Assembly (NCBI GenBank): GCA_937930275.1
Contig: CALGLM010000459.1
Location: 1 to 10,181, forward strand
Origin: an uncultured Ignavibacteria bacterium
GTDB lineage: Bacteria > Bacteroidota > Ignavibacteria > Ignavibacteriales > Melioribacteraceae
Direction: 5' to 3'
Length of the DNA: 10,181 nt
Of the stretch, positions 1-6,631 are shown one piece after another (within the stretch, counting starts at the first letter, position 1; each line of letters begins with the position of its first letter). The notes beneath the pieces were generated by a model, which made no database searches, was not told where the DNA came from, and saw only the letters and a program-made list of their open reading frames with translations. A program made the position numbers and the translations under genes.

Positions 1-411
1 GATTATCCACAAAATTGCATCTGAGTGAATCGAAAAAATAATTAATAGTAAAGTAATTATAATACAATTAATTTTTAATTCTATTAATTTACTTATTTTT
101 GTTATAAAAAAATATAAAGAAACAATTAAAAGCAAATGTATCACTAATGACATAATCTTCATGGGGATAAAATTTGTCGCCCATAAAAAATAGTCTAAAC
201 GAAATGTAATAAATGATAAAGGTCTGAAAAATAAAAAGAACATTTCATCCGGAGATTTAACAAATATATCATTTGGGAATATTTTTATTAGATAAAAAAT
301 ATAAAAATCATCCAACATAAACCCCGGGTGGATAAATATAAAAGGAATATAGTATAATAAATTAGTTATAATAATTATTTTTAGTGCATGCTTTTCAAAT
401 ATATTTTTCAT
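1..411 (-). CDS. GT-C-like multi-pass membrane glycosyltransferase, N-terminal part (partial)
   Basis: The minus strand is open from an ATG at 411 to the left edge, giving 137 codons without a stop; the rest of the gene lies outside the window. The protein starts MKNIFEKHAL, has a first hydrophobic segment at about residues 10-27, then an Asp pair (D34-D35) in a GFMLDDFY context. A motif FRPLSF (62-67) and LDYFLW (72-77) follow, then hydrophobic stretches at about 86-103 and 116-128 and a segment IHSDAILWI (128-136). An acidic pair in the first periplasmic loop, followed by an R-P-L segment and a later H-x(5)-W segment, is how membrane-embedded GT-C enzymes (PMT/ArnT/TMTC-like, using polyprenyl-phosphate sugars) usually begin. 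This family call is from motif resemblance only. Another ATG at 421 is in a different frame and stops after eight codons, so 411 is the best start. It is divergent from the flippase gene, 37 bp away. Confidence 0.66.
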   Translation of the reverse strand, partial: MKNIFEKHALKIIIITNLLYYIPFIFIHPGFMLDDFYIFYLIKIFPNDIFVKSPDEMFFLFFRPLSFITFRLDYFLWATNFIPMKIMSLVIHLLLIVSLYFFITKISKLIELKINCIIITLLLIIFSIHSDAILWII

Positions 412-448
412 AATTTTTCATATCTTTTTTAAAAACCTAATTAATTTA
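412..448. promoter_or_regulatory. 37-bp spacer between divergent starts (possible promoter region)
   Basis: This gap separates the minus-strand GT-C-like start at 411 from the plus-strand flippase start at 449. It is almost all A and T, with runs such as TTTTTTAAAAA. Neither side has a purine-rich Shine-Dalgarno sequence before its ATG, as is common in Bacteroidota, where A/T-rich leaders are used. Two divergent transcripts would have to start here or inside the facing gene. I cannot assign a convincing -33/-7 element, so the regulatory role is inferred from the layout alone. Confidence 0.3.
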
Positions 449-1666
449 ATGAAAATTTCTTTAATACCGGTTAAAAATATTGTAATTCTTTCCTCCGGTG
501 AAATTATTTCACGTGGAATAAATTTCCTTTCTTTTGCTTATTTAGCCCGTGTTATCAGCCTTTCCGATTTTGGAACAATAGGATTTGGCACGGCATTGGT
601 TAACTTTTTACTAAACTTAGTTAATTTTGGCTTAGATAGAATTTGCTTAAAAGAAGTTTCACAAAATAGAGAACTTGCTTCCAATTATTTAATAAATATT
701 TCGATAATTAGAATTGTTTTAAGTTGTATTAGTTTTTTTATCTATTTGTTAATATTATTTTTTAATTCAAACTTTAATTTACCTTTGGTTATAATGGGAT
801 TAACAATTTTTACAACAGGGTTATCTTTAAATTATTTTGCAAAAGCAATTGAGTATTTTAAAGTAATTACAATTAACCAAATATTAATAAGCATATTAAC
901 TATTGTATTATATTTTATATTTGTAAGAAATAATACCGACTTTATTATTGCTGTTTTTATATTGGTTGGTGTTTCTTTTATAAGTAATCTTTTGTTTTTC
1001 CATAAATTAAAAGAATATATAAAAAATATTAGAAATAAATTTTCGTTAAAATTAATAAAACAATTGCTCTTATCTTCTTTTCCTCTTTTTATATCTTCGT
1101 TAATGATCGCAATATATTATTTTGCAGATACAATAATGCTTGGTTTCATCAAAACAGAATATGAAGTAGGCATTTACTCTGCAGCAAATAAAATATTTTT
1201 ACTATTAATAATTCCATTTAGCATTATTGTTAGTGTATTTTTACCTACGATAGCAAAAAATATTAAATTAGTTGATCGCAGCTTTTTATATTATTATATT
1301 TTTATGATATTTATCGGAGTATTTTTAGGAATTATAGTTTATTTATATGCTTCGGAAATAATTGTATTAATATTTGGAAACAGTTTTTTATCTTCCGTAC
1401 TTCCATTAAAAATACTTGCTCTTAATACAATATTAGTAGGTATAAACATGTCTATTGGTGAACCTCTAACTGTTTGGGGTAATCAAAAACAGTATTTAAT
1501 AGCAGTAAGTTTGGGGGCAATTACCAATATTATATTAAATTTAATTTTTATACCACGATTTTCCTATAACGGTGCTGCTTTTACTACTTTATTATCCGAA
1601 TTTTCGGTATTTATTGTTTTAAGTTATTTATTTTATGGAATTAGAGAAAAACATGAGCAAAAATAG
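449..1666 (+). CDS. Wzx-like oligosaccharide flippase (MOP superfamily)
   Basis: This 405-residue protein is hydrophobic along its whole length, with about twelve to thirteen likely membrane segments, the usual count and length for polysaccharide-export proteins of the Wzx/RfbX group. The N-terminus has the family pattern: a short basic leader, then GEIISRGINFLSFAYLAR and LSDFGTIGFG (about 17-48), matching the typical 'R.......l...l.p.eyG...l' opening. A second repeat-like half begins near SSFPLFISSLM (about 209-219), with YYFADTIMLGF just after it, where these proteins often carry a similar signature. Its expected role is to flip undecaprenyl-linked oligosaccharide from the cytoplasmic to the periplasmic face of the inner membrane. 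Its 3' end overlaps the next gene in another frame, which suggests coupled translation with the GT4 gene. ATG 449 is the only start that keeps the complete first segment. The substrate cannot be read from sequence. The family call is firm. Confidence 0.9.
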   Translation: MKISLIPVKNIVILSSGEIISRGINFLSFAYLARVISLSDFGTIGFGTALVNFLLNLVNFGLDRICLKEVSQNRELASNYLINISIIRIVLSCISFFIYLLILFFNSNFNLPLVIMGLTIFTTGLSLNYFAKAIEYFKVITINQILISILTIVLYFIFVRNNTDFIIAVFILVGVSFISNLLFFHKLKEYIKNIRNKFSLKLIKQLLLSSFPLFISSLMIAIYYFADTIMLGFIKTEYEVGIYSAANKIFLLLIIPFSIIVSVFLPTIAKNIKLVDRSFLYYYIFMIFIGVFLGIIVYLYASEIIVLIFGNSFLSSVLPLKILALNTILVGINMSIGEPLTVWGNQKQYLIAVSLGAITNIILNLIFIPRFSYNGAAFTTLLSEFSVFIVLSYLFYGIREKHEQK

Positions 1667-2729
1667 ACCTATTCGTGTTTTACATTTATTAAAAAATTTT
1701 GAAATAGGGGGTGTTGAAACATCAACAATTAGATTTGCGAATTATCTTTCAGATAAAATCGAATTTATTGGGATATTTGCAAAATCCGGCTATTTTTTTG
1801 AAGCAAAGACTCTAAATAGTAAAATTAAAGTTTTTATTAACGAAAAGAACCTTTATAGCATCATTGATTTTATTTTTATAATTTTTAAACTCTATAAAAT
1901 TTGCAAAAATAATAAAATTAATATAATTCATTATCATTTCAGGATTTATATACCCTATATTTATTCTCTAAAAATTTTGTTCCCCAAATTACAAATCACT
2001 TATACACATCACAATAATTACAATGATAATATTTCGTATTTAATATTTGCCAACAAATATTTGGCAATTGGAACCAGTTCCGGAAATGATCTCACATCTT
2101 ATTCATTATTTAAAAGGAATATTGAAATATTGCCCAATGGTATTAACATAATTGAAGGAGTTGAGAAAATAAACAACTCAAGCCAGATAAATCTCGGAAT
2201 TATTGGCAGAGTAGAAGAACTAAAAGGTATAAAATTTATTTTAGAAAATGTGTCGAAAATTTTAGAAATAGATAAACGTATAAATATTATTTTTAAGGGT
2301 AATGGTTCATTGGTTAGTCTTATTATGAATAATGGATTTTATGATAAAAGAATATATTTGCAACAATTTACAAATTATGATATTTCAAAACTATATTATG
2401 ATATTGATCTACTTTTAGTACCTTCAGTTGCTATAAACAATATAGAAGTTGAAGGAATTCCGATGGTTATTCTTGAGGCAATGGCTTATGAAGTTCCGGT
2501 TATAGCAAGTAAAATTGGAGGGATTAAAGATATTCTGATTGACAAGAAAAACGGTTTGCTTTTTGAACCCGGTAATATTTCTTCATTAATCGAAAAGATC
2601 AAATTACTTATGCAAGACAGAGATTTACGTCAACTAATAATAAAAAACGGAAAGCAAACTGTAGTAAAAAATTATTCACTACAAAAAAACAGTGAAAAAC
2701 TAATATCTATTTATAATAGTTTACTATAA
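1653..2729 (+). CDS. GT4-type glycosyltransferase
   Basis: This is a GT-B fold retaining transferase of 358 residues, close to family length. The N-terminal domain opens with IRVLHLLKNFEIGGVET (about 7-23), the glycine-rich start of GT4 enzymes that act on lipid-linked acceptors. The C-terminal nucleotide-sugar domain begins around IIGRVEELKG (183-192), the loop where these enzymes bind the donor phosphate. E267 and E275 form the EX7E motif in EGIPMVILE, followed by AMAYEVPVIAS and GLLFEPG, all standard for the family. I chose ATG 1653 over ATG 1635 because it puts the IRVLHLL strand five to six residues from the start, as usual; 1635 would add MELEKN and widen the overlap with the flippase gene from 14 to 32 bp. 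It probably adds one sugar to the growing lipid-linked oligosaccharide at the cytoplasmic membrane face. Its stop lies inside a palindrome shared with the convergent GT9 gene. Donor and linkage are unknown. Confidence 0.88.
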   Translation: MSKNRPIRVLHLLKNFEIGGVETSTIRFANYLSDKIEFIGIFAKSGYFFEAKTLNSKIKVFINEKNLYSIIDFIFIIFKLYKICKNNKINIIHYHFRIYIPYIYSLKILFPKLQITYTHHNNYNDNISYLIFANKYLAIGTSSGNDLTSYSLFKRNIEILPNGINIIEGVEKINNSSQINLGIIGRVEELKGIKFILENVSKILEIDKRINIIFKGNGSLVSLIMNNGFYDKRIYLQQFTNYDISKLYYDIDLLLVPSVAINNIEVEGIPMVILEAMAYEVPVIASKIGGIKDILIDKKNGLLFEPGNISSLIEKIKLLMQDRDLRQLIIKNGKQTVVKNYSLQKNSEKLISIYNSLL

Positions 2730-2733
2730 ATAG
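2707..2733. terminator. Palindrome over two convergent stop codons, possible two-way terminator
   Basis: The arms CTATTTATA (2707-2715) and TATAAATAG (2725-2733) are perfect inverted repeats of nine bases around a nine-base centre; the centre can add two more pairs after one mismatch. The structure covers the plus-strand stop (2727-2729) and the minus-strand stop (2711-2713) of two genes that overlap tail to tail by 19 bp. A hairpin at convergent ends is the expected place for a terminator serving both strands. The stem has only one G-C pair and no long T run follows it on either strand, so it would be weak. The reading as a terminator is inferred. Confidence 0.4.
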
Positions 2734-3853
2734 TATCAACTTTATTTTGTATATCTTCTATCGATAACAAATTAATACAGTACTTCACTTTAAAATTACA
2801 AACCCATTCACAGCCAAAACAGTTTAATTTATATGCCAAAAATGAATGTAGATTATTGTTACTAAATGGAAAAAACCTGCCCCACATACCTCCGCCGATT
2901 ATTGCAATTATAGGTTTATTAAATTTTAATGCAATATGCGTTAAACCGCTATCGTTACCTATATAAACTTTTGATTCGGCAATATATTTAGCTGCTTCAA
3001 TTAATGTGGTTTTTCCTATCAAGTTTTTTATTCTAAAGTTGTGCACAATATCTAATTTACCGATATCGTTTTTTGAACCCAATAATACAACATTATATTT
3101 TAATGATAGTAGATCGATTAATTTATTGTAATTAATAGTCCCCCAATTTCTTGACATATCGGAAGTAAACGGAGCAATTACAATATAATCTTTTGCTTTT
3201 ATTTCAAAATCAAAAAGTTTCCCTTTATTTAGTACCGTTCCATTTTTACTAATATTAGAATCTAAAAGATTTAATAAACCGATTGTTTTTTCATATTCGT
3301 TTATCTGTTTATCGAATAATAAGTTATTATAACAATTATTAAAATAGTTTAACAATTTACTATCTAAATAAAACGAACTTTTATTTAATGCTATTTTTTC
3401 ATCTGATTTAATAAAATAAGAAAACTCTTCGGTTAATATACCTCTTGCGGCACAGAGATTAAAAAATTTAGCAATACCCAAGTTGTTAAGTTCGTTAATA
3501 AGGTTAAGTTTATATTTAATATTAAATCTATATTCAGATAAATTAAATGTTTTAATTTCAAATAATCCCTTATAGTTCTTAAAAAGACTTAAATATTCTT
3601 CTTTAATCAAAAAAACGTACTTAAAAGATTTTGGCAACAAATCTTCGTTTTCTAAAATTATGGAAGAAACCAACAAATCGCCTATTTGCCCGTTATTAAA
3701 AAAAAGGATTGTCTTATTATTTATTCTAATATTTTTGGAGGATATAAACGGCTTAACAAGAATAAATAAAATAAAACTAAAATAGTTTTTTAAGTGTAAA
3801 TAAAACCGTGCGGATTTATTAAAGATCATGTTTTTTATACTAATTTTATACAT
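2711..3853 (-). CDS. GT9 (heptosyltransferase-like) glycosyltransferase, copy A
   Basis: This 380-residue protein has the two hallmarks of the GT9 family: GQIGDLL (55-61), the N-domain acceptor-side loop, and GNDSGLTH (299-306) followed by IALKFNKP and a GGG turn, the donor-binding segment of the C-domain. Near the end a cysteine set C345, C348, C352, C359 (CX2CX3CX6C) follows the GT9 core; similar clusters occur in some members of the family and could bind a metal. About 50 residues precede the first motif, with a hydrophobic stretch at 24-37, where many GT9 enzymes have only about ten residues; this may hold the protein at the membrane. It is the last gene of the four-gene leftward operon and overlaps copy B by 8 bp. 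It likely transfers a sugar to an outer-membrane glycolipid or O-antigen intermediate. Heptose as the donor is not implied. Confidence 0.86.
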   Translation of the reverse strand: MYKISIKNMIFNKSARFYLHLKNYFSFILFILVKPFISSKNIRINNKTILFFNNGQIGDLLVSSIILENEDLLPKSFKYVFLIKEEYLSLFKNYKGLFEIKTFNLSEYRFNIKYKLNLINELNNLGIAKFFNLCAARGILTEEFSYFIKSDEKIALNKSSFYLDSKLLNYFNNCYNNLLFDKQINEYEKTIGLLNLLDSNISKNGTVLNKGKLFDFEIKAKDYIVIAPFTSDMSRNWGTINYNKLIDLLSLKYNVVLLGSKNDIGKLDIVHNFRIKNLIGKTTLIEAAKYIAESKVYIGNDSGLTHIALKFNKPIIAIIGGGMWGRFFPFSNNNLHSFLAYKLNCFGCEWVCNFKVKYCINLLSIEDIQNKVDTIYSKLL

Positions 3854-4952
3854 AATATTTGTTTAACATGTTTATTGCTTCTTTATATACTTCATCAACC
3901 GATATTTGAGTTAAACATTTTGGCTCGTTAAATTTGCAATACCAATCACAATTAAAACATTCCAATTTTTTATATATGTATTTCGTTCTTTCGCTTTCAA
4001 AAACCGGGAAATAATAACCAAACGCTCCTCCTCCTAAAATACAAATAAAAGGAATATCGAATTTAAGGGCAACATGGGTTAATCCGCTATCATTTCCAAT
4101 ATATAATTTAGAATTTTTAATTATATCTGCAGCTTCTTCAATAGTTGTTTTATTAATCAAATTTACAAAATTAGACAACATACAAAGATTATCAAGTTCT
4201 ATTGTTGTTTTATCACCTAAAACGACAACATTTATATCTCTTGGCAATAATTTAATTAATTCAATAAAACTATTAATATGCCAAGCAGATATTTTTTGTG
4301 ATGTTGTAGGAGATATAACAATATATTTATCAAAGTTTAAGTTTTCATTCTTTTTTGCTTTTGTTATAAGCGGGCTAAAATTTAGTTGTATATCAAAAAA
4401 CTTCTCAAATACTTCTAAGTGTCTGTAATATTCATTCCTTCCTTTACAAATTAAAACGTTTGTGTATTGAGAAAGCATATAATTACGAAATATCGGCTTT
4501 AAATTTTTCCAATTGTTTTCTAAACAATAGTATTGGCAGGCATTCTGAAGCAATACAATTTCATCAGTCATTATTCTGTTAAAAGAGTTTAGATTTAATA
4601 CTGTTTTATAAGAAGTTTTTCGTAACAGTGATAATTTGTTAAATCGGTATATAAAACTCAAATTATATTTTTGTAAATCTACTCCAATAATATCAACTGT
4701 TGGTGCTAAATATCTAAAAAAAGCGCAAAATTTTTCATTAATTAATATACTTATATTCTCAATCCTATGTTTTTCAGAAAAATCAAACAATCGAGATGTT
4801 ATTATTAAATCTCCTATTTGTCCAAAATTAACAATTAAAATCTCCTTTTTATTAGTTGGTTTATTATTAAATAGAAATAAAATTTTTAATAAGTTATAAA
4901 TTGTAAATGCAAGAAAATTATTTGAATAAAGGTTTATTAACTTTTTAGCCAT
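3846..4952 (-). CDS. GT9 (heptosyltransferase-like) glycosyltransferase, copy B
   Basis: This 368-residue neighbour is a paralogue of the protein encoded just downstream (2711-3853). It carries GQIGDLI (44-50) and GNDSGLTH (286-293) followed by VALKFDIP and a GGG turn. C332, C335, C339 and C346 repeat the CX2CX3CX6C pattern exactly. The distance from the histidine of GNDSGLTH to the first cysteine is 39 residues in both copies. It also has the unusual N-terminal extension, with a hydrophobic part at 13-28 (FLAFTIYNLLKILFLF). Its start overlaps the end of the GT2 gene by 16 bp, and its stop overlaps the start of copy A by 8 bp, so translation is probably coupled. The middle regions (about 60-270) differ strongly between the copies, suggesting an old duplication with different acceptors. 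The GT9 assignment is firm; the substrate is unknown. Confidence 0.86.
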   Translation of the reverse strand: MAKKLINLYSNNFLAFTIYNLLKILFLFNNKPTNKKEILIVNFGQIGDLIITSRLFDFSEKHRIENISILINEKFCAFFRYLAPTVDIIGVDLQKYNLSFIYRFNKLSLLRKTSYKTVLNLNSFNRIMTDEIVLLQNACQYYCLENNWKNLKPIFRNYMLSQYTNVLICKGRNEYYRHLEVFEKFFDIQLNFSPLITKAKKNENLNFDKYIVISPTTSQKISAWHINSFIELIKLLPRDINVVVLGDKTTIELDNLCMLSNFVNLINKTTIEEAADIIKNSKLYIGNDSGLTHVALKFDIPFICILGGGAFGYYFPVFESERTKYIYKKLECFNCDWYCKFNEPKCLTQISVDEVYKEAINMLNKYYV

Positions 4953-5866
4953 TTGTATAACTTGGTTTTTTCAAAATTAGGGAAAAATATTCTATCAATT
5001 AAAGCAAAATTACCGTTTTCATAAAGTTTTTGTGTTTGTTTTGATATTTTTATTCTGTTTTTGTTTTCATGCAAAGAAAATTTAATAACTTTAAATATAG
5101 TAGTAAAAAAGGCTTTATAATATCCAAAATAAATTGCTTTTAACAGGTTTGATATCACTAATTTAATACCATACTTAAATACATATATTCTATCAAAATT
5201 AGTAAATAAAAAAATAAAGTAACTAAGAAAATAAAATTTAAATCTAAACTCGGATTGAAATGGAGCAATGTTTTTAACTTCTCTTCCCGAAGGTGTTTGC
5301 AAATGATATACAACGGATTTAGGGAAATACAATATTTCAAATCCGGCATTAATAACTCTTATGGTTAAATCGAGTTCGTTGTAATATATAAATATTTTTT
5401 TATTATAAAAGCCGGATTTATTAAAAATTTTAGAACGAAACATCACGCCGCAGCCGTTAAATGTTCGTGGGTTCATTGGGAAATCGGCTGTTTCACAAAT
5501 ATTATATCGTAAATTAATGACTTTATAAGTCAGAACGCCCAAATTTTCATTTTTGGTGAACTCATTTAATCCATTTTCAATTGCATTTTCTTCGGGGTAA
5601 CTATCGTCGTCTAACTGCAAAATATACTCTCCACTGGCCGCTTTCAATCCATAATTTAATGCTGATACTCCGATATTTTTATTCAAATTGATCAGGTTGA
5701 TTTCAGGAAACAATTCCGGAATTTTAATTGCAGTTTCATCGCTCGAATTATTATTAATTATTATAATCTCTACATTTTTATAAGTTAATTTTTTTAATTT
5801 TTGAATTATGCTTATTAAGACATTAACTCTATTAAAAGTTAGAATAACTATACTTACTAACGGCAT
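4937..5866 (-). CDS. GT2-type glycosyltransferase (rhamnosyltransferase-like)
   Basis: This is a GT-A fold inverting transferase of 309 residues, typical in length. The start MPLVSIVILTFNR gives the first strand and nucleotide-binding loop; IIIINNNSSDET (34-45) is the next donor-binding part. LQLDDDSYP (84-91 and on) holds the metal-binding DXD, D86-D88. A later segment with E164 and D166 (YYNELDLTIRV) matches the position of the catalytic-base 'ED' motif, followed by a conserved-looking H188 (VVYHLQ). FNGCGVMFRS (136-145) is the usual acceptor-side segment. The layout resembles GT2 enzymes of O-antigen clusters often labelled rhamnosyltransferases; that sugar is a guess. The C-terminal third (about 208-265) is rich in Phe, Tyr and Ile and may lie on the membrane. 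It sits 7 bp after the GT26 gene and overlaps copy B of the GT9 pair by 16 bp, so all four genes look co-transcribed. Confidence 0.87.
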   Translation of the reverse strand: MPLVSIVILTFNRVNVLISIIQKLKKLTYKNVEIIIINNNSSDETAIKIPELFPEINLINLNKNIGVSALNYGLKAASGEYILQLDDDSYPEENAIENGLNEFTKNENLGVLTYKVINLRYNICETADFPMNPRTFNGCGVMFRSKIFNKSGFYNKKIFIYYNELDLTIRVINAGFEILYFPKSVVYHLQTPSGREVKNIAPFQSEFRFKFYFLSYFIFLFTNFDRIYVFKYGIKLVISNLLKAIYFGYYKAFFTTIFKVIKFSLHENKNRIKISKQTQKLYENGNFALIDRIFFPNFEKTKLYKWLKS

Positions 5867-5873
5867 AATAAAT

Positions 5874-6614
5874 TTATTTTTTTATTAATAAAAATTTTAT
5901 AATTCTGAACACAAAATATATGTTTGCTTTAAGATATCTGCCGAATAAACGTTTTGGTTCTTGAGCTAATCTATAAATCCATTCTAACCCCGAATTATAG
6001 AAAAGAGCAGGGGCTTGTTTTTTATTCCCGGCTAAAAACTCAAAAAAACCTCCGACACTAAAAATACAATTCACATTTATATTTTTTAGATTTTCTTTTA
6101 TCCAAACTTCAGAACGTGGCATTCCCATTCCTACAATCAAGACTTCAGCTTTTGAGTCATTAATTTTTTTTAGTATTGTATTCGATTCATCACCTGGGAT
6201 AAAAAATCCGTCATTATAACCAACAATATATAAATTTGGAAATTTCAATTCCATATTAGCAATAAATTTACGAATTGAATCTTTTGATCCGCCTAAACAG
6301 AAAATTTTCACATTCTCCTTTGAAAACAATTCTGCTAATATTTTTTCATAAACATAGGTGAATACAACTTTATTAATTTCCGTGTTATTTAATAGCTTTA
6401 TAGCTTTCACAACGCTATAACCGTCAGCAATTATGAAATTTGCTATCTTAAATGCATTATTAAAATTCTTATTATTATTAAATAAATAAAAAGAGTAAGA
6501 ATTCAAATAGAAAAATACTTTTTTTTGTTTATTTTTTAAAGTGTTAAAAATTTCTTTAATATATTCTTCTTCATTTGAGATATTTATATAAGTATTTATT
6601 AATTTATAAATCAT
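5874..6614 (-). CDS. WecB/TagA/CpsF family glycosyltransferase (GT26)
   Basis: This 246-residue protein matches the family's usual length and C-terminal signature in order: VGMGMPRSEVWI (161-172), VGGFFEFLAG (187-196), QAP (200-202, often RAP), GLEWIYRLAQEPKRL (209-223) and RYLKA (226-230). ADG (63-65) supplies the aspartate (D64) that corresponds to the proposed catalytic base in TagA. Known members transfer ManNAc or ManNAcA from UDP onto undecaprenyl-linked GlcNAc in teichoic acid, enterobacterial common antigen and capsule synthesis, so an early step in building the lipid-linked oligosaccharide is likely. Two usual N-terminal features are altered: the region normally written as T-x-N reads FFYLNSYS (34-41), and the usual G-x-D segment after the ADG helix reads FTYVYE (85-90). 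The basic C-terminus, about 222-246, is the part that anchors TagA-type enzymes to the membrane. This is the first gene of the leftward operon; its ATG is 17 bp from the divergent peptidase gene. No alternative start is nearby. Confidence 0.88.
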   Translation of the reverse strand: MIYKLINTYINISNEEEYIKEIFNTLKNKQKKVFFYLNSYSFYLFNNNKNFNNAFKIANFIIADGYSVVKAIKLLNNTEINKVVFTYVYEKILAELFSKENVKIFCLGGSKDSIRKFIANMELKFPNLYIVGYNDGFFIPGDESNTILKKINDSKAEVLIVGMGMPRSEVWIKENLKNINVNCIFSVGGFFEFLAGNKKQAPALFYNSGLEWIYRLAQEPKRLFGRYLKANIYFVFRIIKFLLIKK

Positions 6615-6631
6615 AAAAATATAGGGTTATC
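6615..6631. promoter_or_regulatory. 17-bp spacer between divergent operon and peptidase starts
   Basis: Only 17 bases separate the GT26 start (6614, minus) from the C25 peptidase start (6632, plus). A full promoter cannot fit here, so at least one promoter must lie inside the opposing coding sequence, or one gene's start codon lies further in. Neither ATG has a Shine-Dalgarno sequence. The peptidase start is supported by its intact signal peptide; the GT26 start is supported because the next in-frame Met is about 120 codons later. A shared or antisense-coupled control region is inferred from spacing alone. Confidence 0.3.

Noticed and set aside
409..421. Second minus-strand ATG at 421 before the GT-C-like gene
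   Set aside because: It is out of frame with the long open frame and reaches a stop after eight codons.
1635..1655. Upstream ATG at 1635 as start of the GT4 gene
   Set aside because: It would add six residues not typical of the family and enlarge the overlap with the flippase gene; ATG 1653 gives the usual N-terminus, though 1635 cannot be ruled out.
4636..4899. Plus-strand open frame of 87 codons
   Set aside because: It lies antisense inside the GT9 copy B gene, whose motifs are clear; the translation has no recognisable domain and looks like a shadow.
5158..5349. Minus-strand open frame of 63 codons in another frame
   Set aside because: It is contained in the GT2 gene, which keeps its DXD and ED motifs in its own frame.
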